From Maricaulaceae bacterium EIL42A08 (GTDB lineage Bacteria; Pseudomonadota; Alphaproteobacteria; Caulobacterales; Maricaulaceae): a stretch of 64,000 nucleotides of DNA. This document shows positions 25,378-33,127 of this stretch, one piece after another. Positions within the stretch are counted from its first letter, which is position 1. Every line of letters begins with the position of its first letter. Made by a program: the position numbers and the translations under genes. The notes beneath the pieces were generated by a model. It did no database searches and was not told where the DNA came from. It saw only the letters and a program-made list of their open reading frames with translations. The DNA lies in contig JAMZNZ010000006.1 of the NCBI GenBank assembly GCA_024178355.1, positions 248,001 to 312,000 on the forward strand, in the 5' to 3' direction.

Positions 25378-26919
25378 CTATTTCTTGGGTTTGCCGCCGG
25401 GCAGGCCAGGGAGGCCACCCGAACCGCCAAGACCTGGCAGTCCGGAACTCCCGCCAGAGCCCGGCAGGCCTGGCAGGTTGGCACCTTGCGGTGCATTTCC
25501 TTTAAGAAGATCAGACGCGGCCGCATCGAGGCCCGGTGGCATTCCACCAGGCGGCATTCCGCCACCGGGCATGCCCGGGAAGCCACCCCCGCCTTTACCC
25601 ATTGGGCCGCCCTTCTTGCCCATCTTCTTCATCATGTCCGCCATTTGGCGGTGCATTTTCAAAAGCTTGTTGACGTCCGGAACCTCAACGCCCGCACCCT
25701 TGGCGATGCGGCGCTTGCGGCTGGCTTTGAGGATGTCCGGCTTGGCGCGCTCTTCACGGGTCATGGAGGAGATGATCGCCTCCTGCCGCTTCAGCATCTT
25801 GTCGTCCATGCCGGCGGCGGCCATCTGCTGCTTGGCCTGTTTGTTCATGCCAGGCAGGAAGCCCATCAGACCGCCCAGGCCGCCCATCTTCTGAAGCTGG
25901 CGCAGCTGATCAGCCAGATCATCCAGATCGAACTTGCCCTTCGCCATCTTCTTGGCGAGCTTGGCGGCCTTGTCCTGGTCGACTTCAGCTGCGGCTTTCT
26001 CAACCAGCGAAATGATGTCGCCGCGCCCGAGGATGCGGCCGGCGAGACGCTTGGTATCGAAGGCATCAAGGCCGTCTACCTTTTCGCTGACGCCCAAAAA
26101 CTTGATCGGCAGGCCGGTGACCCAGCGCATGGATAGCGCCGCACCGCCGCGCGCGTCACCGTCCATCCGGGTCAGCACCAGACCGGTCAGCGGCAGGCGT
26201 TCGTTAAAGCGCTTGGCGGTCTCCACTGCGTCCTGACCGGTCAGCGCGTCGGCGACCAGCAGGGTTTCGCGCGGACGGGCAATGTCGGCGATCTTCGCCG
26301 CTTCGCCCATCATTTCTTCATCGATGGAGGTCCGGCCGGCGGTATCCAGGATCACCACGTCATAGCCCTGCAGGCGACCCGCGCTCATGGCGCGCTTGGC
26401 GATCTCCACCGCGCTTTGACCCGCTACGATCGGCAGGCAGTTCACGCCCGCCTTCTCGGCCATCTGGGCCAGCTGCTCCATGGCGGCTGGGCGACGGGTG
26501 TCGAGCGAGGCGACGAGGACCTTCTTGTTTTCGCGCTCGGAAATCTTTTTGGCGAGCTTGGCGGTAGTGGTCGTCTTACCCGAACCCTGCAAGCCGGCCA
26601 TCAGGATGGCGACCGGCGGCTCGCCGCCCAGGCTCAGCCCCTCAGGCTCACCCTCACCGCCTAGCAGCTCAACGAGCGCGTCATGGACGATCTTGATGAC
26701 CTGATTGCCGGGCGAAACCGAGCGGATGACCTCTTCACCCACCGCGCTCTCACGGACTTTGCTGGTAAAGTCCTTCACCGCGGGCAGGGCGACATCGGCT
26801 TCCAGCAGTGCCACGCGGATCTCGCGCAGGGCTGCGTCGACGTCCTTCTCACCCAGCGCCCCGCGCCCGGTGAGACCGTCGAATATGCCTGTCAAACGTT
26901 CGCTTAAGCTGTCGAACAT
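25378..26919 (-). CDS. ffh: signal recognition particle protein Ffh
   Basis: SRP GTPase (513 residues) that binds signal sequences and 4.5S RNA and delivers ribosomes to FtsY. The N domain is at 1-85, and G1 GLQGSGKTTTTAKLA starts at 109. Further motifs are DTAGR, TRMDGDARGGAALS, and a Met-rich M domain with GxG-type RNA-binding motifs (KGAGVEVPDVNKLLK). The C-terminal about 75 residues are unusually rich in Gly, Pro and Met. It is the first gene of the ffh-rpsP operon. Confidence 0.97.
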   Translation of the reverse strand: MFDSLSERLTGIFDGLTGRGALGEKDVDAALREIRVALLEADVALPAVKDFTSKVRESAVGEEVIRSVSPGNQVIKIVHDALVELLGGEGEPEGLSLGGEPPVAILMAGLQGSGKTTTTAKLAKKISERENKKVLVASLDTRRPAAMEQLAQMAEKAGVNCLPIVAGQSAVEIAKRAMSAGRLQGYDVVILDTAGRTSIDEEMMGEAAKIADIARPRETLLVADALTGQDAVETAKRFNERLPLTGLVLTRMDGDARGGAALSMRWVTGLPIKFLGVSEKVDGLDAFDTKRLAGRILGRGDIISLVEKAAAEVDQDKAAKLAKKMAKGKFDLDDLADQLRQLQKMGGLGGLMGFLPGMNKQAKQQMAAAGMDDKMLKRQEAIISSMTREERAKPDILKASRKRRIAKGAGVEVPDVNKLLKMHRQMADMMKKMGKKGGPMGKGGGGFPGMPGGGMPPGGMPPGLDAAASDLLKGNAPQGANLPGLPGSGGSSGLPGLGGSGGLPGLPGGKPKK

Positions 26920-26987
26920 GGGCCCTGCTTTAACTCTGCTTCAAACCACCCCGAAAAGGTGAGTACTCAACGCGCACGCCGCAACCG

Positions 26988-27096
26988 CCCCGCTGAACGA
27001 AAACTTCGTCGAGCGGGGGACCTCGCCAACCTCCGGGCGTGTGATCCACGATGCGTGGACGCCGTGTGTTGGTTAGGCAAGCGGATTGGCGCTTGC
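26988..27096. ncRNA. candidate structured RNA, three consecutive hairpins
   Basis: Hairpin 1: CCCCGCT/AGCGGGG with an inner ACGAA/TTCGT around a 3-base loop. Hairpin 2: GGCG/CGCC then TCCACG/CGTGGA around ATG with a 5-base bulge. Hairpin 3: GCAAGCG/CGCTTGC around 6 bases. The row of strong stems suggests an RNA, possibly an ffh leader (minus strand) or an independent transcript. It matches none of SRP RNA, tmRNA, RNase P or 6S as far as I can see. Strand unknown. Confidence 0.3.
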
Positions 27097-27177
27097 GTAG
27101 GAGCGTGGGGAGTTACCGGGGGAGGGGGTGAGAGTCAAGTGTGGGGGTCGAGGAGAAGTTATCCACGGCCTTGGTCT

Positions 27178-27215
27178 AAGCCTCACAATAGGCCGACCAG
27201 CCTAATGGGAGGCTT
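27178..27215 (+). promoter_or_regulatory. hairpin enclosing the ribosome site of the next gene
   Basis: AAGCCTC pairs with GAGGCTT, and inside TAGGC pairs with GCCTA. The right arm contains the GGGAGG ribosome site of the TTG-started gene at 27218. It could block translation, or act as a weak terminator, since TTTCTT follows. Confidence 0.35.
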
Positions 27216-27217
27216 TC

Positions 27218-27610
27218 TTGAAGACCGACACCAACATGCAAAGCGTTGAGCATAGCAATTGCTCAGCAATTAGAAGAAACATCCGCACGGACAGTTCCCG
27301 GCTCCAAGTTGTGCAAACATCCTTTCGTGCGCTTGTCCATCGTGAGGCAACGCTGGAGCGAGAAATCAGTCAGTTGGAGCGGGAGCGGGCAGAGCTACTT
27401 GATGTCAGCCGATCAGTACCAGCGACTTTGCCCATCCCTGATAGTGGGGTGACTCCACCGCGAGGGCCGCTGGGGGCGCTCTACAAGATTCTTCGTCGTC
27501 TTGGTCAGATCCTTGATATCAGGGAGTTGTTTGACGCTGCTGATCGGATACGTCGTGTGATGGAGGCAGAACGTGAACTCGATAACCGGATTTTTCGTCG
27601 TCAAAATTAG
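27218..27610 (+). CDS. hypothetical coiled-coil protein
   Basis: A 130-residue protein of unknown function. GGGAGG lies 5 bases before a TTG start; an ATG 18 bases in is the alternative. Residues about 25-65 form a charged helix (TLEREISQLERERAELL) likely to be a coiled-coil, followed by a Pro-rich linker and a second helical part (LGALYKILRRLGQILDIRELF). Base composition is visibly lower in GC than the neighbours, suggesting later acquisition. The frame ends at TAG 27608-27610 but stays open for 57 more codons of similar character (next entry). Confidence 0.5.
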   Translation: MKTDTNMQSVEHSNCSAIRRNIRTDSSRLQVVQTSFRALVHREATLEREISQLERERAELLDVSRSVPATLPIPDSGVTPPRGPLGALYKILRRLGQILDIRELFDAADRIRRVMEAERELDNRIFRRQN

Positions 27611-27784
27611 TTGGATTCAATCGGAGCGTCAAAGCGAGAACACTTGGTTGAAATTAGAGAGCTCGAGCAAGCGATCGAGCGGTCGTTTCGGGCCCATGCT
27701 CAATTTGAATGTGATGGCGACCCTTTCAACAGCTTCTCGTTTAATCCATCTAAATCGCTCCGATCCAAACTCACTCACCGTTAG
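27611..27784 (+). other. in-frame continuation after TAG, or separate small gene
   Basis: Directly after the TAG of the coiled-coil gene, the same frame continues from TTG for 57 codons to TAG at 27782. It encodes a charged helix (REHLVEIRELEQAIERSF) and then CDGDPFNSFSFNPSKSLRSK. It may be the rest of one gene broken by a stop, or a tiny second gene. It overlaps the end of the convergent gene by 14 bases. No ribosome site is evident. Confidence 0.35.
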
Positions 27785-28634
27785 CTCTAATCACTGCGCC
27801 ATACACCTGCGCGGCGGTGTCCAAGGCATCTGCGATGATCGCTTCATCATCGACGCGCCGTATGACATCGGCCCATTCACCGGCCTCCAGCATTCCAGCG
27901 CTATGCCCGGCGGCGAGCACGATGAGCGGGTCACCTACAGGAATGTAGGTGCTCGACAGCGGTCGGCGCGCGTTATCAAGAAGGCAGGAAAACGCGATCC
28001 GGTTGCCGTCGACCTGCGCAGCGAGACGAGCCGGTAGCATTTTCAGCTCTGGTCGACCGGGTGCGTCGACCTCCGGGCATCCCTCAAAATGGGCGATCTG
28101 ATGAAGCGCGCGTCGGTCGTCCGAGGCGGGGGCTTGTTGGCGCAGCTGATCACACAGTTGAGAGACCGTGTCCGGCTTGGCCTGGAGGAAAGCGGGCATA
28201 ACCTCTTCAGGGACGACGCGGCAGCCGTACGCATCGAGGGTCGCGCCAGTTCCAACGCCATGAAATTGATCGATCCAGGCCGCGGCTTCAGCCACTTCAC
28301 TTTGACTGAGCCGGGCCGCAGGCACGCTGAGCGTTTGCGCCGGCTGTCGCCCATCCAGAACGGCATACGCGTGCCAGCGCATGTGCGCTTCACCATAATC
28401 TGCCGGGCGCTGGTCCAGCACGGCATCAGCATGGGCGATTAGACAGGCGAGTATCGCCTCGCGGCCCTCTTCCCTTGAGGGGTCGCGGAGCGCAAACCCA
28501 CCAAGATCCGCATCTGTTATCTCGCAGATATAATCGATATCGACGGCGCTTAGATCGGTCTGCGCTTGTCCGCATCCTCCAGACAGCAGGATAGCAGATG
28601 CGACGGCCATGATACGCCTAGCAGAAGAGTTCAT
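27771..28634 (-). CDS. hypothetical exported protein, possible lipoprotein
   Basis: A 287-residue protein starting MNSSARRIMAVASAILLSGGC, a signal sequence whose LSGGC could be an imperfect lipobox (Cys21). The mature part is rich in Asp, Ala and Gln with six or so cysteines (YGCRVV, SQLCDQL, FEGCPE, AFSCLL), pointing to disulfides and an envelope location. No domain recognised. The ATG at 28634 is preferred over one 90 bases upstream because it opens the signal sequence; no strong ribosome site precedes either. Confidence 0.6.
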   Translation of the reverse strand: MNSSARRIMAVASAILLSGGCGQAQTDLSAVDIDYICEITDADLGGFALRDPSREEGREAILACLIAHADAVLDQRPADYGEAHMRWHAYAVLDGRQPAQTLSVPAARLSQSEVAEAAAWIDQFHGVGTGATLDAYGCRVVPEEVMPAFLQAKPDTVSQLCDQLRQQAPASDDRRALHQIAHFEGCPEVDAPGRPELKMLPARLAAQVDGNRIAFSCLLDNARRPLSSTYIPVGDPLIVLAAGHSAGMLEAGEWADVIRRVDDEAIIADALDTAAQVYGAVIRANGE

Positions 28635-28789
28635 AACAGCATTACACGTGGTCACGCGCAGCCCGTCAACGGTGGCACACGACTGAGTCTGTGGATCTGG
28701 GACCTTTGTTGCGCTCGGTAACAAACGCCTTGCTTAAACCCCTGCACTCCTGTTGTGTGTGCGGCAGGGAAGGGAGATTGGAGGTCGTT

Positions 28790-29251
28790 TTGACCGAGAC
28801 ACAATCTCCGACTGTGGGTGGCGCAGCTTGGCAGTGCGCCTTTTTCTATGGCGTCCTGTTCATGGTCAGCCTGATCCTGTATCCGACTTTGGAAAACCTT
28901 TTGTCCGATCCGCTGGCGCTGTTTGTGCTGGCGGGCATGCAGGTCCTAGCTGTGGGTGTGGCAAGCTTTATGGCGACGCGGTTTTATGACCGGGGCTTCA
29001 TCGAAGGGCGGGCGCGCGCCGGTGGCTTCAGCCTTGTCATGCGCTATGGCGTGACATTGGCGGTGCCCATGGTGGGCCTGCCCATGCTCATCGCCCTTGG
29101 CCAGTCCAACTCTGTGGCGGGGGGCATGGTTGCCTTTGCTGTGGGCTTCATCGGTCTTGTCGTCGCGCCGGTCATTATCGTTCTGGGCGTGCCCGTCGGC
29201 GTGATGTTGGCGCGGTTTCTGTCGCCCCGCGATGGCGGGACGCTATCATGA
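28790..29251 (+). CDS. hypothetical membrane protein (paralog of next gene)
   Basis: A 153-residue inner-membrane protein with about four hydrophobic helices (CAFFYGVLFMVSLILYP; LALFVLAGMQVLAVGVASF; LAVPMVGLPMLIAL; VAFAVGFIGLVVAPVIIVLG). TTG at 28790 is used as start because GGAGG lies 5 bases before it and because the result, MTETQSPTVGGAAW, matches the start of the next gene (MTGTHSPSAWVAA). Function unknown. It overlaps the next gene by 4 bases. Confidence 0.6.
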   Translation: MTETQSPTVGGAAWQCAFFYGVLFMVSLILYPTLENLLSDPLALFVLAGMQVLAVGVASFMATRFYDRGFIEGRARAGGFSLVMRYGVTLAVPMVGLPMLIALGQSNSVAGGMVAFAVGFIGLVVAPVIIVLGVPVGVMLARFLSPRDGGTLS

Positions 29252-29592
29252 CCGGGACACACTCTCCGTCAGCCTGGGTGGCGGCCATTGATTGCTTTGG
29301 CCGGTATCTGGGATTTTTCCTGATCGCGCTTGTTGTGTCCGTGGCAGTAGGCGTGCTGTTGGCACCGCAGCTGGGTGCAACCCTCTTGCTGACGCTTCAA
29401 CTCATCGCGATCACTGTGGCGAGTTTCCAGGCGACAAAAGCTTATGACATAAAGTGTGCCGAGAGCGGCGTGCGGGTGAGCGCAATGGCTCTGGGGTTTC
29501 GGTTCTGGGTGGTGCTCGCTGTACCTTGGATCGCCTTGGCATTTGTCATTGCACTGGTCGGGGCCTCTGTGGGCGCCTTCCTGGCGCGCTAG
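29248..29592 (+). CDS. hypothetical membrane protein (paralog of previous gene)
   Basis: A 114-residue membrane protein with about three hydrophobic helices. The start overlaps the previous stop as ATGA, showing translational coupling. The two proteins share the opening residues, the ASFQATKAYD/ASFMATRFYD segment and a VLAVPW/LAVPM helix, so this is a tandem duplication with divergence, this copy being shorter. No known domain. Confidence 0.6.
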   Translation: MTGTHSPSAWVAAIDCFGRYLGFFLIALVVSVAVGVLLAPQLGATLLLTLQLIAITVASFQATKAYDIKCAESGVRVSAMALGFRFWVVLAVPWIALAFVIALVGASVGAFLAR

Positions 29593-29686
29593 GTCCCAGG
29601 GCGGCACACCCCGCCTTCCCTTTCTCGCTCTTACCGCCTACCTGTAACGCTTTACGCTTGCACCGGCCCGCGAAAGGCTCTCGCCC

Positions 29687-30628
29687 ATGCTCAAGATCGC
29701 TTTCCAGATGGACCCGATTACGGGGGTCAATATTGACGGGGACTCCACCTTCGACATTGCGCTGGAGGCGTTTTCGCGCGGTCATGAGATCTGGGTCTAT
29801 GAGCCGCGGCATCTGTCGTTCGAGGACGGCAGGGTGCGGGCGACCGCCCAGAAGGTGGAAACGCTGCAGCGAGTGAAAGGCGACCATGTGAGCCTGGCCG
29901 CGCCGGTGACGCTGGACCTGCACGGGGTTGATGCGGTCTTCCTGCGCCAGGATCCGCCCTTTGACACGAGCTATATCACCACCACCCACCTGCTGGAGCA
30001 TCTGATGCCCGAGGTGCTGGTGGTGAACGATCCGCGCCACGTGCGCGACGCGCCGGAAAAGCTGTTCATCACCCATTTTGAAGGCATCATGCCGCCCACG
30101 CTGATCACATCGAGCGAGCGGGAAATCCGCGACTTCTTCGAGCGCCACGACCGCGACATCGTCGTAAAGCCGTTGTTCGGCAATGGTGGCGCGGGCGTGT
30201 TCCGGATGCGGGACTCGGCGGAGAATCTTGCCTCCCTGGTGGAGATGTTCCAGCAGATCAGCCGTGACCCGCTGATGGCCCAGGCGTTCGTGCCGGACGT
30301 GCGCAACGGTGACAAGCGCATCATTCTGGTCGATGGCGAGCCGGTGGGCGCGATCAATCGCGTCCCGGCCGAAGGTGAAGTGCGCGCCAACATGCATGTG
30401 GGCGGCAAGGCGGTTCAGTCTGACCTGACCGAGCGCGATCTTGAGCTGTGCGCCATCATCGGCCCGGAGCTGAAGCGGCGAGGTCTGGTCTTCACCGGGA
30501 TCGATGTGATCGGCGATGTGATGACTGAGATCAACGTCACCTCGCCCACCGGCATTCAGGAGCTGCGCCGCTTTTCCGGTGTGGACGTGTCGAAAATGCT
30601 GATCGACTGGGTGGAAGCGCTGCGCTGA
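29687..30628 (+). CDS. gshB: glutathione synthetase
   Basis: ATP-grasp ligase (313 residues) joining gamma-glutamylcysteine and glycine. The prokaryotic GSH-synth N domain starts MLKIAFQMDPITGVNIDGDST. The ATP-grasp core contains VVKPLFGNGGAGVF, and metal and substrate residues are in TGIDVIGDVMTEINVTSPTG. Length is normal. Cytoplasmic. It is followed 52 bases later by a GCS2-type ligase, which could supply its gamma-glutamylcysteine substrate. Confidence 0.95.
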   Translation: MLKIAFQMDPITGVNIDGDSTFDIALEAFSRGHEIWVYEPRHLSFEDGRVRATAQKVETLQRVKGDHVSLAAPVTLDLHGVDAVFLRQDPPFDTSYITTTHLLEHLMPEVLVVNDPRHVRDAPEKLFITHFEGIMPPTLITSSEREIRDFFERHDRDIVVKPLFGNGGAGVFRMRDSAENLASLVEMFQQISRDPLMAQAFVPDVRNGDKRIILVDGEPVGAINRVPAEGEVRANMHVGGKAVQSDLTERDLELCAIIGPELKRRGLVFTGIDVIGDVMTEINVTSPTGIQELRRFSGVDVSKMLIDWVEALR

Positions 30629-30680
30629 TACCCAATTCGTCGCATAGGCGGCTTATCAGGCGCTGCCTAATATCCCCTCT

Positions 30681-32111
30681 ATGGGACAGGAAATAGAAAC
30701 TGCGGACGTTTTTGATGAAGCCGGGTTCAAAGCGCGCCTGCGCGCTGAAACGCTGCTGGTCATGAACTGGTTTAAAGAAGGTGCGTTTGAGCAGGCGACC
30801 CCGCCGATGATTGGGGCGGAGGTGGAAGGGTGGCTGCTGGATGCGGACCTGATGCCAGCGCCCCGCAATCTCGAATTCCTGAATGCGGCTGATGATCCTG
30901 GCCTCGACCAGGAGCTGGGCCAGTATAATTTTGAGCTCAATCTTGATCCGGTCAGCTTGTCAGGGCGCGGACTGGAAACTCTGGAGCAGCGCTTTGCCGC
31001 GCTGTGGGATCATTGTTGCGCTACGGCGCGCGCCATGGATATGCAGGCCGCCATGATCGGCATGCCGCCAACCTTGCGTGAAGGCATGCTTGATCTTGAA
31101 GCGATGACCCCATCGAACCGCTATCGCGCGCTAAACGACCGGGTCATGCAGCTGCGAGGCGGGGTGCCGCTGGCCTACGAGATTGAGGGTCGCGAGCGGC
31201 TGGAGCGCGCTGAGAACCATTTGATGATGGAGGCCGCTTGCACATCCCTGCAGACCCACTTGATGATCGATCCTGCCTGTCAGGCCCGCCAGTTCAACGC
31301 GGCGATGATCGCGTCAGCACCGGTGCTCGCGGTGTCGGCCAATGCGCCTTACTTGTATGGCCGCCGGCTTTGGGAAGAGACGCGTATCCCCGCCTTTGAA
31401 CAGGCCATTCGCATTTTTAGCTTCAAGGATAAGGGCGGTCGCCATGTGGGCCGGGTTGATTTCGGCACCCAGTATGTTCGCGAAAGCCTTATGGAGCTGT
31501 TCATTGAAAACCTCGACGGCCACGCTCCTCTGTTGCCGGTGATCGAAGACGCGCCCGCGGAGAAGCTGCGCCATTTCAAGCTTCAAAACGGCACTTTGTG
31601 GCGCTGGAACCGGCCCATCGTGGACACCAACAAGGAGGGCGTGCCCCATCTTCGCATTGAAAACCGCATCACGCCTGCCGGGCCAACACCTGTCGATATG
31701 GCCGCCAATGCCGCGTTTTTCATTGGTTTGACATTGCATCTTTCGACTCTGGACGAAGCTCCGGAAAAGGCGCTGCCGTTTGCTGACACGCGCGAGAATT
31801 TCTATCGCGCGGCCAAATCGGGTCTGGGTGCGCGCGTGGTCTGGCTTGATGGCGGAGCTGGAGATGTCCAGCAATTGATTGCCCGCCAGCTTGCCGATGA
31901 GGCAGAGCGGGCACTTATAACCGCCGGTGTCGATAAGTGGAGTGCGTGCAAATACATGGACATTATCCGAGCGCGTGCCAGGTCGGGGATGAATGGCGCA
32001 ACCTGGCAGCGCGCCTGGGTCAACTGCAACGGTCGCGACATGCAAGGCCTGATGGGGGCCTATCTGGCCCTTCAACAGAGCGGGAAACCGGTCCATACAT
32101 GGTCGGTATGA
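30681..32111 (+). CDS. glutamate-cysteine ligase-like protein (GCS2 type)
   Basis: A 476-residue carboxylate-amine ligase of the glutamine-synthetase-fold GCS2 superfamily. The metal-binding strand pattern appears as IGAEVEGWLLDAD (about 44-56) and QYNFELNLDP (Glu and Asn ligands), with the later RIENRITPAGPTPVD segment typical of the C-terminal half. Next to gshB, the simple reading is the gamma-glutamylcysteine step of glutathione synthesis. It could instead ligate another amine, because the next gene is an amidohydrolase-like enzyme rather than a glutathione gene. Confidence 0.75.
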   Translation: MGQEIETADVFDEAGFKARLRAETLLVMNWFKEGAFEQATPPMIGAEVEGWLLDADLMPAPRNLEFLNAADDPGLDQELGQYNFELNLDPVSLSGRGLETLEQRFAALWDHCCATARAMDMQAAMIGMPPTLREGMLDLEAMTPSNRYRALNDRVMQLRGGVPLAYEIEGRERLERAENHLMMEAACTSLQTHLMIDPACQARQFNAAMIASAPVLAVSANAPYLYGRRLWEETRIPAFEQAIRIFSFKDKGGRHVGRVDFGTQYVRESLMELFIENLDGHAPLLPVIEDAPAEKLRHFKLQNGTLWRWNRPIVDTNKEGVPHLRIENRITPAGPTPVDMAANAAFFIGLTLHLSTLDEAPEKALPFADTRENFYRAAKSGLGARVVWLDGGAGDVQQLIARQLADEAERALITAGVDKWSACKYMDIIRARARSGMNGATWQRAWVNCNGRDMQGLMGAYLALQQSGKPVHTWSV

Positions 32112-33109
32112 GCACGCCTGAACTTGACCAGCTTGATCATCTGCCGGCCGGCCTTGAAACGGTGAGCGCGCGACAGCTGCGCACTGTCTTTCCCAATCCA
32201 ACCCTCATCCGGCTTGAGGGGCGCCACAAGCAGCCCCTGGCGCTGAGCGTCATGCTCCACGGTGATGAGATTGTGGGGTTGGCAGTGTTAAAGCGACTTC
32301 AGGTCTGGATGAAAAGCCACGCCCTGCCGCGCAGCCTGATCATCTTTGTTGGCAACGTCTTTGCCGCAGAGGCGGGCGTGCGTAAGCTTTCGGATCGACC
32401 AGACTATAATCGCATCTGGCGCGGCGGTCCGCAGCCGGAACACGCCATGGCTGCCGAGGTGTTGGACGCGTTCGATGCGGCTGGAATTTTTGCCCATATC
32501 GACCTGCATAATAATACGGGTGCAAATCCGCATTATTGCTGCATCCACAATGAACGCCCGGATACGCTTCAGCTGGCAAGTTTTCTGGGCCCGCTGGCGA
32601 TGTACACCCATAATCCGCCATCGATGTTTTCCAATTCGCGGGCAGACCAGGTCCCTGCGATCACGGCCGAGTGTGGCCAACCGGGCGAAATCGATGGCGA
32701 GGACGCAGCCTTCAATCTTGTTATGGCGACGCTGCACCTGGATCACTTCAGGGGCGCGCCAGACCTTGAGCTGCAGGTTTTTGAGGTGAAGGGGCGTATC
32801 GAGATTGCTTCAGATGCCAGCTTTGCCTTTGCCCATGGGGTCAAGGCCGATCTGGAATTGCCACCAAAGCTCGAACACTGGAACTTCTTTGAGCGCCCTG
32901 CCGGAACCACGTTCGCGCGCCGCCTGACCGGGCGTCAGGTCATGACGGTGTATGACGATGATCGCAACGACGTGACCGAGCGCTTTTTCAAGGTCGAAGG
33001 CGACCGGGTCATCCTGACCCGGGATGCCACACCGGCCATGTTGACCATGAGCGAAGCGGCTATCCGTGCCGATTGCCTTGGCTATCTCATGGAGCGGCGC
33101 GGCGTCTAG
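32108..33109 (+). CDS. succinylglutamate desuccinylase/aspartoacylase-family hydrolase
   Basis: An M14-type zinc deacylase of 333 residues. Zinc ligands are His51 and Glu54 (HGDE) and His134 (DLHN). The substrate-binding NRIWRG resembles NRxFPG of AstE/AspA, and the catalytic Glu is in ITAECGQPG. It would remove an acyl group from an amino acid. ATG overlaps the stop of the GCS2 gene as ATGA, so it is translationally coupled; another ATG lies 9 bases earlier. Substrate unknown. Confidence 0.82.
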   Translation: MSTPELDQLDHLPAGLETVSARQLRTVFPNPTLIRLEGRHKQPLALSVMLHGDEIVGLAVLKRLQVWMKSHALPRSLIIFVGNVFAAEAGVRKLSDRPDYNRIWRGGPQPEHAMAAEVLDAFDAAGIFAHIDLHNNTGANPHYCCIHNERPDTLQLASFLGPLAMYTHNPPSMFSNSRADQVPAITAECGQPGEIDGEDAAFNLVMATLHLDHFRGAPDLELQVFEVKGRIEIASDASFAFAHGVKADLELPPKLEHWNFFERPAGTTFARRLTGRQVMTVYDDDRNDVTERFFKVEGDRVILTRDATPAMLTMSEAAIRADCLGYLMERRGV

Positions 33110-33127
33110 AGCGCAATCTTTTTGAGG

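Larger units (their letters stand above)
26920..27217. other. intergenic region with stacked hairpins and G-runs
   Basis: About 300 bases between divergent ffh and an accessory gene. It holds three successive hairpins (26988-27096), four G-runs (27107-27147) and a hairpin over the next ribosome site (27178-27215). A weak GTG-started frame of 96 codons crosses it but has Arg/Gly-biased content and no ribosome site, so I do not call it a gene. Confidence 0.5.

Noticed and set aside
27158-27168. DnaA box-like TTATCCACG
   Set aside because: Single imperfect copy with no AT-rich unwinding region or neighbouring boxes, so no origin.
26959-27249. 96-codon GTG-started frame upstream of the coiled-coil gene
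   Set aside because: Arg/Gly/Trp-biased content, no ribosome site, and it runs through hairpins and G-runs.
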